Part shown: positions 18,755-27,826 of the stretch, in pieces
Position numbering within the stretch: position 1 is the stretch's first letter
Layout of the letters: each line of letters opens with the position of its first letter
From: Ulvibacter antarcticus
GTDB lineage: Bacteria; Bacteroidota; Bacteroidia; Flavobacteriales; Flavobacteriaceae
NCBI RefSeq assembly: GCF_003688405.1
Contig: NZ_REFC01000012.1
Coordinates: 1-64,000, forward strand
Length of the DNA: 64,000 bases
Direction: 5' to 3'
Position numbers and translations under genes: made by a program
The notes under the pieces: generated by a model
What the model was told of the DNA's origin: nothing
What the model saw: the letters and a program-made list of their open reading frames with translations, nothing else
Databases searched by the model: none

Positions 18755-18926
18755 ACTGCCTACATTAATATTTTTTTTGGTAAACTCAACGTTACACTTT
18801 TGAAAAGGGTGAGTTCAAGTTGCTAAAGCGGGCCGTCTTCGAACGGATACTTGACCAGCTTATTAGCCCTAAACTTGTTTTTATGGAGTTTTATTCAAAA
18901 TGTATATTATTAATGTAGGCTTTTTT
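18755..18926 (+). ncRNA. ssrS: 6S-like regulatory RNA (6S-Flavo type)
   Basis: The 217-base gap between zapA and rny is framed by a perfect 12-base terminal stem, GCCTACATTAAT (18758-18769) and ATTAATGTAGGC (18909-18920), followed by a T-run (18921-18926). The interior is rod-like with a GGGC...GCCC pairing around an apical CCGTCTTCGAACGG hairpin (18830-18843 region). Length (about 165 nt), long closing stem and position after zapA all fit 6S RNA, which binds RNA polymerase holoenzyme by mimicking an open promoter. I recall a flavobacterial 6S family; I could not run a covariance model, so the family name is provisional. Confidence 0.72.
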
Positions 18927-18947
18927 ATACATAAATATTAGATAAAA

Positions 18948-20513
18948 ATGGATAACATAGTTATATTAATTATTGTAGGAATAGCGGGACTTGCCGTGGG
19001 TTTTGCTATCGCTAAATACCTGGAGAAGAACAACGCTTCCCAACTTATAAAATCGGCAAAAAAGAATGCTGCCTCCTTATTGAAAGAGGCTAATACTGAA
19101 GCAGAATCTGTTAAAAAAGATAAAATGCTTCAGGCGAAAGAAAAGTTTATTGAACTTAAATCTGAGCACGAAAAGGTCATTATGAGTCGGGAGAAGAAGA
19201 TGTCTGACGCCGAAAAGAGAACCAGAGATAAAGAATCGCAGGTTTCAAGTGAAGTAGCGAAATCGAAAAAGTTAAATTCTGAACTGGAAAATAAGCAAAA
19301 AGACTATAATGACCGGATTGCATATTTAGAGAAAAAGCAAAGCGAACTAGATAAAATGCACCGAAGTCAGATAAATCAGCTGGAAGTAATTTCTAGCCTA
19401 TCGGCAGATGATGCTAAGGCTCAATTGATGGAAAGCCTTAAGGAAGAGGCAAAATCCAGTGCGATGGCCTATATACAAAACTCTGTTGAGGAAGCTAAAA
19501 TGACAGCGCAACAGGAAGCCAAAAAGATTATCATTACTACCATTCAGCGTATTGGAACAGAAGAGGCTATCGAAAACTGTGTGTCTGTCTTTAATCTTGA
19601 AAGTGACGATGTAAAAGGACGAATTATAGGTAGAGAAGGCCGTAATATCCGCGCTATCGAAGCTGCAACCGGTGTTGAAATCATTGTAGATGATACGCCA
19701 GATGCAATAATTCTTTCCTGTTTTGACTCTGTTCGTAGAGAAATTGCCCGTCTATCACTTCATAAATTGGTAACCGATGGTAGGATTCACCCTGCCAGAA
19801 TTGAAGAAATTGTAAAGAAAACAACCAAACAGATAGAAGAAGAGATCATCGAAGTTGGAAAACGGACTATAATTGACTTGGGAATTCATGGCTTACAGCC
19901 CGAACTTATCAAGGCTGTAGGGCGTATGAAATACCGTTCATCTTATGGACAAAACTTATTACAACACTCCAGAGAAGTAGCTAAATTATGTGGTGTTATG
20001 GCATCCGAACTTGGATTGAATCCGAAATTAGCGAAACGTGCAGGTTTACTTCATGATATTGGAAAAGTTCCTGAAACAGAAACAGAAGTGCCACATGCTA
20101 TTCTCGGAATGCAATGGGCAGAGAAATATGGTGAAAAACCTGAAGTGTGTAACGCGATTGGAGCTCACCATGACGAAATTGAAATGACAAGTTTACTTTC
20201 ACCTATAGTACAAGTTTGTGATGCGATAAGCGGTGCAAGACCTGGTGCAAGACGACAAGTACTCGATTCGTATATTCAACGTCTTAAGGATCTTGAGGAT
20301 ATCGCTTTCGGATTTGGAGGTGTAAATAAAGCCTATGCGATTCAAGCGGGTAGAGAACTGCGAGTGATGGTAGAAAGTGAAAAAGTTACCGATGAAAAAG
20401 CAGCCCAGTTGTCTTTCGAAATTTCACAAAAGATTCAGACCGATATGACCTATCCTGGACAAGTGAAAGTGACCGTAATACGGGAAACCAGAGCTGTGAA
20501 TATTGCGAAATAA
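18948..20513 (+). CDS. rny: Ribonuclease Y
   Basis: A 521-residue membrane-anchored endoribonuclease that starts mRNA decay. Order of parts: N-terminal transmembrane helix (residues 2-24, [19 protein letters not shown]), a long coiled coil (about 30-190), a KH domain with [19 protein letters not shown] near residue 223, and an HD domain with the metal-binding LLHDIGK motif near residue 368 and a later GAHHDEIE. Length is normal for the family. It follows the 6S-like RNA by about 20 bases, so it may share that region's promoter or read-through. A clear terminator follows. Confidence 0.95.
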   Translation: MDNIVILIIVGIAGLAVGFAIAKYLEKNNASQLIKSAKKNAASLLKEANTEAESVKKDKMLQAKEKFIELKSEHEKVIMSREKKMSDAEKRTRDKESQVSSEVAKSKKLNSELENKQKDYNDRIAYLEKKQSELDKMHRSQINQLEVISSLSADDAKAQLMESLKEEAKSSAMAYIQNSVEEAKMTAQQEAKKIIITTIQRIGTEEAIENCVSVFNLESDDVKGRIIGREGRNIRAIEAATGVEIIVDDTPDAIILSCFDSVRREIARLSLHKLVTDGRIHPARIEEIVKKTTKQIEEEIIEVGKRTIIDLGIHGLQPELIKAVGRMKYRSSYGQNLLQHSREVAKLCGVMASELGLNPKLAKRAGLLHDIGKVPETETEVPHAILGMQWAEKYGEKPEVCNAIGAHHDEIEMTSLLSPIVQVCDAISGARPGARRQVLDSYIQRLKDLEDIAFGFGGVNKAYAIQAGRELRVMVESEKVTDEKAAQLSFEISQKIQTDMTYPGQVKVTVIRETRAVNIAK

Positions 20514-20534
20514 AGATTGAATTGATACATATTA

Positions 20535-20562
20535 AAAAAGGCTCCTAATTAGGAGCCTTTTT
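20535..20562. terminator. Bidirectional terminator after rny
   Basis: The palindrome AAAAAGGCTCCTAA / TTAGGAGCCTTTTT is perfect over 28 bases and has A and T tails, so it can serve rny and the convergent gene ending at 20588. Confidence 0.9.
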
Positions 20563-20587
20563 GCATTTTAAAAAGATGTAATTGAAA

Positions 20588-21667
20588 TTAATTTTTTATT
20601 ATTTTTTTTACAAAATTTTCACCTTCTACTGAAATAATAACGATATAAACGCCTTTTGGTAAAATCGAAAGATCGATTCTAGAGTTTGATTCTTGCTTTA
20701 TCAATTTCCCGTCTAAAGAATAGCATTTAATTTTCTCAATTGATTTTACGGAATTAACGTCCAATACATCAATAACCGGATTCGGACTCAAACTGATAGA
20801 ATTCTCTTCGTGATCATCAACACTCAAAACACAATCTTCACTATATGCTGCCCACGCATCTTTACACCATCCATGTGGAAAAGTTGCAGTACACACTAAA
20901 TTAGCATCTTCATCATCCACGTTAATGCAAAAGAGATTAGGATTAAACCTGGAATCCATGGCAATCATGTTTAGGTTATTTTGATTTTTCAAATTCAAAC
21001 TCTCAAGTGCATTTTCCTTACATAATAATTGTTCTAAATCCGAATTATTACTTAAATCCAAATTAGCAATCAAATTGTAAGAACAACTCAAACTTTTTAA
21101 CGATAGATTATTGGAAACATCCAAGCTCGTTATTTGATTTTCTGATACTCCTAGTCCTTCCAAATTATAATTTTGGGATACGTCAATTTCAGTAAATTGA
21201 TTTAAAGAGATATTAAGTTGTTTTAAATTTGGGTTTTCCGAAATATTGATTGTATTCAATTGATTATTGCTTACACTTAAAAATTCAAGATTTTGATTTG
21301 CTGAAATAACGGAAGTCAATTGGCAGTCCCAGCTATTAACCCATACAAGAGATTGGTTTTGTGTTAAATCAAGAGCGGTCAAAGGATTATCTCCACAAAG
21401 CAAAGTATGAAGATTTGAAAAAGCGGCAATTCCCTCCAAAGATTGAATACCGTTATTTCCAACAGATAATGCGTATACGGCCTCTGCCTCACTTAGTTGT
21501 ATTTCACCATCATTGTTAGTATCTACATCTCCATCAAAGTTTAAATTTGCATCAAAAGCTGCGCATGTATAGTTCACTAAAGCATATTTAAAATTAGCAT
21601 CGGGGATCGTAACAATTTGTGCTTGCGTAAAGGAACATATGAATAATAGTATGATAAGTATTCTCAT
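20588..21667 (-). CDS. Leucine-rich-repeat surface protein with T9SS type A sorting domain
   Basis: A 359-residue exported protein. The ATG at 21667 gives a clean signal peptide (MRILIILLFICSFTQAQ); an ATG six codons upstream is less likely. The mature start IVTIPDANFKYALVNYTCA and a calcium-type DVDTNNDGEIQLSEAEA segment precede about eight degenerate 21-residue leucine-rich repeats of the form L-x-x-L-x-x-S/N-x-N-x-L-x-x-I/L-D-V (for example LKQLNISLNQFTEIDVS). A C-terminal sorting domain (SLSPNPVIDVLDV ... GVYIVIISVEG ... KKIIKN) marks T9SS export. Similar proteins mediate adhesion or protein binding; the ligand is unknown. Confidence 0.85.
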   Translation of the reverse strand: MRILIILLFICSFTQAQIVTIPDANFKYALVNYTCAAFDANLNFDGDVDTNNDGEIQLSEAEAVYALSVGNNGIQSLEGIAAFSNLHTLLCGDNPLTALDLTQNQSLVWVNSWDCQLTSVISANQNLEFLSVSNNQLNTINISENPNLKQLNISLNQFTEIDVSQNYNLEGLGVSENQITSLDVSNNLSLKSLSCSYNLIANLDLSNNSDLEQLLCKENALESLNLKNQNNLNMIAMDSRFNPNLFCINVDDEDANLVCTATFPHGWCKDAWAAYSEDCVLSVDDHEENSISLSPNPVIDVLDVNSVKSIEKIKCYSLDGKLIKQESNSRIDLSILPKGVYIVIISVEGENFVKKIIKN

Positions 21668-21728
21668 AATTAATGAAATAAACATTTAAACTATCAATAA
21701 TAAGTAATTTTTTGGATTGATTCAAATT

Positions 21729-22625
21729 CTATTTCCTGGGATGATACGCATTCATCACTTCTGAAAGATGCGTTTTGTCAATATGTGTGTAGATTTCGGT
21801 TGTTGTAATGCTTTCATGGCCAAGCATTTGTTGAATAGCCCTCAAATCGGCTCCGTTTTCCAGCAAATGTGTTGCAAAGGAATGGCGAAAGGTATGAGGG
21901 GATACAGTTTTCCGAATTCCAGCTTTTTCCGCTAGTTGCTTGATAATTGTAAAGATCATTGCCCTCGTTAAAGCTTTCCCTCTCCGATTTAAAAACAAGG
22001 TGTCTTTGGCATTGTTATCAATATCTTGATGTACCCGTATTTCCCTTCGGTATAATTCCATAAATTTAATGGTCGACTTTCCGATAGGTACAAATCGCTG
22101 TTTATCACCTTTTCCGGTAACTTTTATAAAGCCTTCTTCAAAAAATAGATCAGATATTTTCAAAGTGATTAACTCACTCACCCGCAACCCGCATCCATAA
22201 AGCGTTTCAAGTATTGCTCGATTCCGCTCTCCTTGTGGTTTACTTAGATCAATGGCGGCTATAAGTTGGTCGATTTCTTCGGTAGAAAGGATATCCGGAA
22301 GTGTTCTAGCGGTTTTCGGACTTTCAATTAGGTCTAATGGATTGGTCGTTCGATACTCTTCAAATACCAAATAGTTAAAAAAGCCACGAAGCCCAGAGAT
22401 TATCCTACTTTGAGATTTTGGATTGAGCTCCTTAGCAACTTGATAAATAAATTGTTGTATGGTTTCTTCGGAAATCTGAATAGGGGAGATCCCTATTTCA
22501 TTTTCGTTCAACCATTTTATAAGTTTATTGATATCTAAGGCGTAATTAATTACCGAGTTTTCTGAAAGACCTCGTTCAATCTTCAAATAGTTTTTGTAAT
22601 CAATAAGGGCACGTTGCCATTGCAT
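21729..22625 (-). CDS. xerD: Site-specific tyrosine recombinase XerD
   Basis: A 298-residue tyrosine recombinase that resolves chromosome dimers at dif. It has an N-terminal SAM-like core-binding domain (YKNYLKIERGLSENSVINY) and a C-terminal catalytic domain with the first arginine in LYGCGLRVSELI, the catalytic lysine region (FIKVTGKGDKQRFVPIG), HTFRHSFATHLLENGADL, LGHESITTTEIYTH with the nucleophilic tyrosine. Length and motifs match XerD rather than a phage or integron integrase. In many Flavobacteriia this gene is divergent from aroQ, as here, but three porin-like genes intervene. Confidence 0.93.
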   Translation of the reverse strand: MQWQRALIDYKNYLKIERGLSENSVINYALDINKLIKWLNENEIGISPIQISEETIQQFIYQVAKELNPKSQSRIISGLRGFFNYLVFEEYRTTNPLDLIESPKTARTLPDILSTEEIDQLIAAIDLSKPQGERNRAILETLYGCGLRVSELITLKISDLFFEEGFIKVTGKGDKQRFVPIGKSTIKFMELYRREIRVHQDIDNNAKDTLFLNRRGKALTRAMIFTIIKQLAEKAGIRKTVSPHTFRHSFATHLLENGADLRAIQQMLGHESITTTEIYTHIDKTHLSEVMNAYHPRK

Positions 22626-22679
22626 ATTGCGATATTAGTAAAATAGATTCAGAATAAAAATTAGCTAGGTTATAACAAA

Positions 22680-22709
22680 TTGTAAAATTTTAAGTTTTAA
22701 GTATCTTTG
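22680..22709 (+). promoter_or_regulatory. Bacteroidota-type promoter of the first beta-barrel gene
   Basis: TTG (22680-22682) and TATCTTTG (22702-22709) are 19 bases apart, matching the flavobacterial consensus exactly. The ATG lies 29 bases downstream. Confidence 0.75.
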
Positions 22710-22737
22710 ATTCACAAAAAGACAAATAAAATAACCT

Positions 22738-23283
22738 ATGAAAAAATCAATTGTTTTAGCATTAACGATATTAATTAGTATTTCAGGATTCTCTCAAGAT
22801 CTGGATTTAGGGCTTAAAATAGGAGCGAATTTCGCAAATGTTTCTGATTTAAAAGATTCTTCGAGCAAAACAGGCTTTCACGCAGGCGCATTTGTAGGAG
22901 CAAAGTTAAGTGATAAGATTGGGATACAGGGCGATTTATTATATTCTCAGCAAGGTTCTAAGATAAAAGGAAGTGAATTTGAGCTTACTTATGTAAATGT
23001 ACCAGTAGTTCTTAAGTACTATCTAGTACAGGGATTAAATGTACAATTAGGCCCTCAATTTGGTTTTATTGTTGACGATAAGATTAAGACTGTAATTGGT
23101 ACTATCGAAGCTGAAGCAAAAGCAGAGTCCTTCGATTTATCAGGTGTTGCAGGTTTAGGACTAGACCTTCCTTTTGGACTGCGTATTGATGGACGATATA
23201 ATTTTGGATTGAGTGAAGTCATAAAGGGCGAAGATGGCAAGAATACGGTTGTTTCCGTTTCAGTTGGCTATTCTTTTCTTTAA
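22738..23283 (+). CDS. Porin-family outer-membrane beta-barrel protein, copy 1
   Basis: A 181-residue protein with signal peptide (MKKSIVLALTILISISGFSQ) and an eight-stranded small-barrel pattern: LGLKIGANFANVSDL at the start, FHAGAFVGAKLSDKIGIQGD, LLYSQQGSK, YVNVPVVLKYYLVQGLNVQLGPQFG, and a C-terminal strand ending VSVGYSFL. This is the PorT/OmpX-like barrel type common in Bacteroidota. Substrate or partner is unknown. It is the first of three tandem paralogues and has its own promoter and terminator. Confidence 0.82.
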   Translation: MKKSIVLALTILISISGFSQDLDLGLKIGANFANVSDLKDSSSKTGFHAGAFVGAKLSDKIGIQGDLLYSQQGSKIKGSEFELTYVNVPVVLKYYLVQGLNVQLGPQFGFIVDDKIKTVIGTIEAEAKAESFDLSGVAGLGLDLPFGLRIDGRYNFGLSEVIKGEDGKNTVVSVSVGYSFL

Positions 23284-23301
23284 ATAATTAAAAACTTTAA
23301 A

Positions 23302-23334
23302 AAACCATCTGTCATGAATAGATGGTTTTTTTTT
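23302..23334 (+). terminator. Terminator after beta-barrel copy 1
   Basis: AAACCATCT (23302-23310) pairs with AGATGGTTT (23320-23328) and is followed by a T-run to 23334. Confidence 0.88.
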
Positions 23335-23451
23335 GTGGCTGAAAATCAGATTGTTTTATGTTTTTCACTAAGTATAGGGGTAAAATCCTGTGTGCAAGGT
23401 TTATTATTATTTCGTAGCTTCACGATATAAATAATTTACAATACGCAAATT

Positions 23452-24021
23452 ATGAAAAAAATATTCCTACTTATAACGGTGACAGTTTGTATAATCACAA
23501 CCAGTTTTGCACAGGGTGAATTTCGTATGGGAGCTAAGGCAGGTCCTAATTTAGGGAATAGAATTGGCTTTCATCTCGGGGCTCTAATTGAAGTCCCAAT
23601 AAGTGATAAAATTTCATTGCAACCTGAAATTTTATACTCTTCGCAAGGAACGAAAATTGAATCTGGTTTTTTTGGTGCACAAGTAGAAACAGATATTAAA
23701 TTGGATTATCTAAACTTTCCGATTTTAGGAAAATACCATATCCTCAAAGGATTAAGTGCAGAATTAGGTCCGGTAATCGGTGTTTTGGTTAAAGCTGAAA
23801 GTAAAGTCGACGGTCGGTCCAGAGACTCGAAAGAATATTACGAGAATATCGATATAGGAATTGGAATTGGCGCTTCTTATCTTACATCAATTGGTCTTTT
23901 TGGAAGTTTAAGGTTTAATAAAGGCATTACAAATACCAATACTACTTCGGAAGAAAGTTTATACTATAATTCAAAGAACCAAAATAATATTAGTCAGATT
24001 TCAGTTGGATACTCATTTTAA
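23452..24021 (+). CDS. Porin-family outer-membrane beta-barrel protein, copy 2
   Basis: A 189-residue paralogue of its neighbours, with a signal peptide ending in SFAQ and the shared blocks FHLGALIEVPISDKISLQPE, ILYSSQGTK, LDYLNFPILGKYHILKGLSA and a terminal ISQISVGYSF. It is clearly closer to copy 3 than to copy 1 (both start EFRMGAKAG / EIRLGVKAG and share GIGIGASY). The upstream region carries GGGGTAAAATCCTGT at 23377-23391, repeated at the same distance before copy 3, which suggests duplication together with its promoter. Confidence 0.82.
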   Translation: MKKIFLLITVTVCIITTSFAQGEFRMGAKAGPNLGNRIGFHLGALIEVPISDKISLQPEILYSSQGTKIESGFFGAQVETDIKLDYLNFPILGKYHILKGLSAELGPVIGVLVKAESKVDGRSRDSKEYYENIDIGIGIGASYLTSIGLFGSLRFNKGITNTNTTSEESLYYNSKNQNNISQISVGYSF

Positions 24022-24178
24022 ACAATTAGTGCTACATCCGGAAGGTGGGAATTCTATTTCACTATTGTTCTGTTTGCCAACTTGTTAAAAACTTTGTTGA
24101 TAAATTGGGGTAAAAGCCTGTAGTAAAGGATAAATTTAATTTAGTAGCTTTACTAAACTAACACTTAATACTTTAATT

Positions 24179-24784
24179 ATGAAAAAATTATTTTTATTTA
24201 TTGCGCTAGGTCTATTTCTAGTAACATCTTCATTTGCACAAGGCGAAATTAGACTAGGTGTTAAAGCCGGTCTTAACTTAGCGTCAATTGGAGGGGATGC
24301 TTATTATACTGGTTTTGGAGGGTTTAATTCCAGAACTAGTTTCCACATTGGTGGATTGGTTGAAGTTCCTGTTACTGATAAGATTTCTGTACAACCCGAG
24401 ATTTTGTATTCTTCACAAGGTAGTAAAACTAATTATGGTTTTGGAACTACCGAAAACTCAAAATTAGACTATTTAAATATTCCTGTAATGGGGAAATACC
24501 ATATTATTCAGGGCTTAAGCGCTGAATTGGGACCTGTGATTGGGATTTTAGTAAACGCGGAAAGTGTTGATTTTGAAACGGGTCTTGTTGGTGAAACCAA
24601 AGACCAGTATAAAGGTTTAGATATAGGGATAGGTATTGGTGCATCATACCGACTTCCAATGGGGTTCTTTGGAAGTTTACGTTATAACAAAGGTGTCACT
24701 GACATTAATGATATAAAAGATGAAGATTTTAATGCTAAAAATCAAAACAACGTATTTCAGGTTTCTGCGGGATATTCATTCTAA
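24179..24784 (+). CDS. Porin-family outer-membrane beta-barrel protein, copy 3
   Basis: A 201-residue outer-membrane barrel with signal peptide (MKKLFLFIALGLFLVTSSFAQ) and blocks shared with copy 2: FHIGGLVEVPVTDKISVQPE, ILYSSQGSKT, LDYLNIPVMGKYHIIQGLSA, LDIGIGIGASYRL, ending VFQVSAGYSF. The extra loop SIGGDAYYTGFGGFNSRTS near residues 38-57 is absent from copy 2. It is followed by a strong terminator. Loop differences between paralogues suggest different surface exposure, but no ligand is evident. Confidence 0.82.
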   Translation: MKKLFLFIALGLFLVTSSFAQGEIRLGVKAGLNLASIGGDAYYTGFGGFNSRTSFHIGGLVEVPVTDKISVQPEILYSSQGSKTNYGFGTTENSKLDYLNIPVMGKYHIIQGLSAELGPVIGILVNAESVDFETGLVGETKDQYKGLDIGIGIGASYRLPMGFFGSLRYNKGVTDINDIKDEDFNAKNQNNVFQVSAGYSF

Positions 24785-24803
24785 TAGCAAGTAAATTATT
24801 TTA

Positions 24804-24834
24804 AAAAGCGGAAGCAATTGCTTCCGCTTTTTTT
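24804..24834 (+). terminator. Terminator after beta-barrel copy 3
   Basis: AAAAAGCGGAAGCAA pairs with TTGCTTCCGCTTTTT in a gapless palindrome, followed by more T. Confidence 0.9.
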
Positions 24835-24956
24835 ATTTGAAATAATGATTAAAACGACTTTGCTTTATTTTGTTTTGAGCTTAGGAATTTGAACCTTTTA
24901 AAATTTTATTAGCTCGTGGGCGCAGCTCCGAGGTAGTTTATTTATATCTTTAAGCA

Positions 24957-25376
24957 ATGAAAATTATTATTGTAAACGGCCCTAATTTAAATCTCCTCGG
25001 AAAGCGTGAAAATGATATCTATGGCGATGAGACCTTCAACGACTTTTTTGAAACACTGCAGTCTAAATTCAAGAATGTCGAGCTAGAACATTATCAATCG
25101 AATATCGAAGGAGAACTTATTGATAAACTTCAGGAAGTTGGGTATACGTACGATGGAATTATCCTTAATGCTGCGGCCTATACGCATACTTCAGTCGGGA
25201 TTGGGGATACTGTTAAAGCAATTTCAACACCTGTTGTGGAAGTACATATTTCTAATACCTTCTCAAGAGAGAAATTCCGGCATAAATCTTATATCTCAGC
25301 AAATGCAAAAGGAATTATCCTAGGGTTCGGACTACAAAGTTATGAGTTGGCATTAATGAGTTTTCTTTCAAAATAA
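24957..25376 (+). CDS. aroQ: 3-Dehydroquinate dehydratase, type II
   Basis: A 139-residue enzyme that forms 3-dehydroshikimate in the shikimate pathway. The N-terminal KIIIVNGPNLNLLGKREND carries the family start with the catalytic arginine loop and the following DIYGDETF holds the active-site tyrosine. ILNAAAYTHTSVGI and VEVHISNTFSREKFRHKSY contain the substrate-binding Asn and His and the second loop; ANAKGIILGFG is the last conserved block. Length is slightly under the usual 145. It stands as a single gene, followed by a terminator. A TATCTTTA element just upstream (about 24944) could be the -7 box. Confidence 0.93.
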   Translation: MKIIIVNGPNLNLLGKRENDIYGDETFNDFFETLQSKFKNVELEHYQSNIEGELIDKLQEVGYTYDGIILNAAAYTHTSVGIGDTVKAISTPVVEVHISNTFSREKFRHKSYISANAKGIILGFGLQSYELALMSFLSK

Positions 25377-25465
25377 AAACTGGATGTCCATAGATTAGGT
25401 CTCGATTTCAGCCTGTATTGTGCGTAATCGAAATGCTTGACCAGATAAATCTATATTAAAGCAAT

Positions 25466-25498
25466 AAAAAAAGAGCTCCGATTAGGAGCTCTCTTTTT
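25466..25498. terminator. Bidirectional terminator between aroQ and lpdA
   Basis: AGAGCTCC (25472-25479) pairs with GGAGCTCT (25485-25492), flanked by an A-run and a T-run. It lies between two convergent genes. Confidence 0.88.
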
Positions 25499-25537
25499 GT
25501 CTTATATCTAAAATCTAATAGCGAAGCGATCTATTAT

Positions 25538-26914
25538 TTAAAGATGAATCACCTCTCCATAAGCATCTGCAACAGCTTCCATCACTGCCTCACTCATGGT
25601 TGGGTGCGGGTGAATCGCCTTTAATACTTCATGCCCCGTAGTCTCGAGTTTACGTCCTAAAACAGCCTCAGCGATCATATCGGTTACGCCGGCACCAATC
25701 ATATGGCAACCCAACCATTCTCCGTACTTGGCATCGAAAATAACTTTTACAAATCCGTCTTTCGCACCTGAAGCACTAGCTTTTCCGCTGGCAGAAAAAG
25801 GAAATTTCCCTACTTTCAGTTCATATCCTGCTTCTTTTGCTTGTTTTTCGGTCATACCAACACTTGCTATTTCCGGAGTAGCATAGGTACATCCCGGGAT
25901 ATTTCCGTAGTCAATAGCTTCAACATGAATACCGGCAATTTTTTCTACACAGGTAATTCCTTCAGCTGAAGCAACGTGTGCAAGTGCAGGTCCAGGAACA
26001 ACGTCCCCAATAGCATAATAACCAGGAATATTGGTTTGATACCAGTCATTCACCATAATTTTATCTCTGTCGGTAACAATACCTACATCTTCAAGTCCGA
26101 TGCCATCTAAATTAGAAGCAATTCCAACGGCAGAAAGAACGATCTCAGCTTCAATAATTTCCTCTCCTTTTTTGGTTTTTACTGTGGCTTTCACCATTTT
26201 CCCTGAAGTATCAACTTTTTCTACGGAAGAATTGGTCATTACTTTAATTCCGGCTTTTTTCAACGATCTTTCAAATTGTTTTGAAACATCTTCATCTTCC
26301 AAAGGCACAAGATTGGGTAAAAACTCAACAATAGTTACTTCTGTCCCCATTGCGTTATAAAAATGAGCAAATTCAGATCCGATAGCACCGCTACCTACAA
26401 CAATCATGCTCTTAGGCTGTGTTTTTAAGGTCATAGCCTCACGATATCCAATTACCTTCTTTCCGTCCTGCTTCAGATTTGGTAACTCTCTTGAGCGGGC
26501 GCCTGTGGCAATTATGATATGATCTGCGGAGTATTCTTTCCCATCAACGTCTACTTTCTTGCCTGGTTTTAATTTTCCGAAGCCATTAATAACGTCGATT
26601 TTATTCTTTTTCAATAAGAATTGTACCCCTTTACTCATTCCATCGGCAACACCGCGGCTTCTCTCAACAACTTTAGTAAAATCCTTGTCATATTCTTTTA
26701 CGGTAAGTCCGTAATCTTCTGCATGCTTCAAATAATTGAAAACATCAGCACTTTTAAGAAGCGCCTTAGTTGGGATACATCCCCAGTTAAGACAGACACC
26801 TCCTAGACTTTCCTTCTCAATAACTGCTGTTTTTAAACCTAATTGCGAGGCTCTTATAGCGGCTACATATCCGCCCGGACCACTTCCTAAAACTATTACA
26901 TCGTATTTACTCAT
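25538..26914 (-). CDS. lpdA: Dihydrolipoyl dehydrogenase
   Basis: A 458-residue flavoprotein (E3) that reoxidises lipoamide in 2-oxoacid dehydrogenase complexes. The FAD fold begins VIVLGSGPGGYVAA; the redox disulfide is C41/C46 in GGVCLNWGCIPTKALL. The NAD fold has MIVVGSGAIGSEFAHFYN. The second FAD motif is GYYAIGDVVPGPALAHVA and the catalytic His-Glu pair is in HPHPTMSEAVMEA near the C-terminus. All active-site residues are present. No E1 or E2 gene is adjacent, so it probably serves several complexes from a separate locus. Confidence 0.95.
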   Translation of the reverse strand: MSKYDVIVLGSGPGGYVAAIRASQLGLKTAVIEKESLGGVCLNWGCIPTKALLKSADVFNYLKHAEDYGLTVKEYDKDFTKVVERSRGVADGMSKGVQFLLKKNKIDVINGFGKLKPGKKVDVDGKEYSADHIIIATGARSRELPNLKQDGKKVIGYREAMTLKTQPKSMIVVGSGAIGSEFAHFYNAMGTEVTIVEFLPNLVPLEDEDVSKQFERSLKKAGIKVMTNSSVEKVDTSGKMVKATVKTKKGEEIIEAEIVLSAVGIASNLDGIGLEDVGIVTDRDKIMVNDWYQTNIPGYYAIGDVVPGPALAHVASAEGITCVEKIAGIHVEAIDYGNIPGCTYATPEIASVGMTEKQAKEAGYELKVGKFPFSASGKASASGAKDGFVKVIFDAKYGEWLGCHMIGAGVTDMIAEAVLGRKLETTGHEVLKAIHPHPTMSEAVMEAVADAYGEVIHL

Positions 26915-27052
26915 TTCGCTGAATTGTATCTATTAATTGAAGTCACGAAATTACAAAATGTAAGTGGAACGAAACAAAAAAGCATCAAAAAACACGCCTT
27001 TTTACCGATCTATTAATAAATAATAATTTTTGTTTTTGCTTCGGAAAGATTT

Positions 27053-27268
27053 TCAGAAACGAACAACTATATAACCGAATCGAGTTTTGCGGTGATATTG
27101 ATCGTTCCATTTGTAGTAACGCTTTCCTTTTACGAAGACTACTTTATGTTGTCTGGGTGCTTTTTTAATCACTACGACCTTGGTCGAAGGCGCCGGACTA
27201 ACAATTCTAGGTGCGCAAGAGGTAAAGGAAAAAAGAAAGATTGCAATAAAAAATAAGTACTTTTTCAT
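27053..27268 (-). CDS. Small basic lipoprotein of unknown function
   Basis: A 71-residue protein with a lipoprotein signal (FLFSFTSC, cysteine at residue 18). The mature part is basic and rich in Lys, Arg and Tyr (VVVIKKAPRQHKVVFVKGKR, then YYKWNDQYHRKTRFGY). I do not recognise a family. The clear lipobox and length make a real gene likely. It stands alone between lpdA and msrB. Confidence 0.65.
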   Translation of the reverse strand: MKKYLFFIAIFLFSFTSCAPRIVSPAPSTKVVVIKKAPRQHKVVFVKGKRYYKWNDQYHRKTRFGYIVVRF

Positions 27269-27337
27269 GACTATAAAATTTAATGGTTTATAGTTGGACA
27301 GAAAAAGTACTTTATAGTTTAATTCTTTGAGTGCTAT

Positions 27338-27823
27338 CTAGTTATCCTGAGGTATAAATGATAAGGCAGCGCCATTGATGCAATGTCTTTTACCCGTGGT
27401 CTCTTTAGGACCATCATCAAATACATGACCTAAATGTCCGCCACAAGTTGCACAGTGCTCTTCAACACGTGTATAACCGAGATTGTTATCGGTGTCGAAA
27501 GCAACATTTCCTTCAATTACACGATCAAAACTTGGCCAACCTGTTCCACTGTCGAACTTGTCTTTACCTTTGTAAAGCGGTGTTTGACAAGCTGCACACA
27601 CATAAGTTCCGGGTTCATAAATCTTGTTTAACGGACTGGTAAAAGCGCGTTCTGTACCGGCTTCTCGCAATACATAATATTGCATTTCGGTAAGTTCTTT
27701 CTTCCATTCAGCCTCCGATTTTACAATAGGAAATTCAGCCTCCTGTGTGCTTTTTTTATCCTGAGCTGTAGAATTACAGCTTATAAATAAGATGCTTAAA
27801 AATAATAATGATAGCTTTTTCAT
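27338..27823 (-). CDS. msrB: Peptide-methionine (R)-S-oxide reductase MsrB, lipoprotein form
   Basis: A 161-residue enzyme that reduces methionine-R-sulfoxide in proteins. A lipoprotein signal precedes it (LSILFISC, cysteine at residue 16), so it acts in the envelope rather than the cytoplasm. Zinc-binding CxxC pairs are in YVCAACQTPLY and EEHCATCGGHLGH. The catalytic cysteine is in KRHCINGAALSF, and SGTGWPSF is the substrate-pocket block. It follows a collagen-motif lipoprotein by only 3 bases, so the two are probably co-translated. An envelope oxidative-repair role is a family-based inference. Confidence 0.92.
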   Translation of the reverse strand: MKKLSLLFLSILFISCNSTAQDKKSTQEAEFPIVKSEAEWKKELTEMQYYVLREAGTERAFTSPLNKIYEPGTYVCAACQTPLYKGKDKFDSGTGWPSFDRVIEGNVAFDTDNNLGYTRVEEHCATCGGHLGHVFDDGPKETTGKRHCINGAALSFIPQDN

Positions 27824-27826
27824 AGA

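Noticed and set aside
21729-22625. xerD as evidence of an integrative element
   Set aside because: Length and motifs fit the housekeeping XerD; no mobile-element cargo, att repeats or tRNA borders were seen around it.
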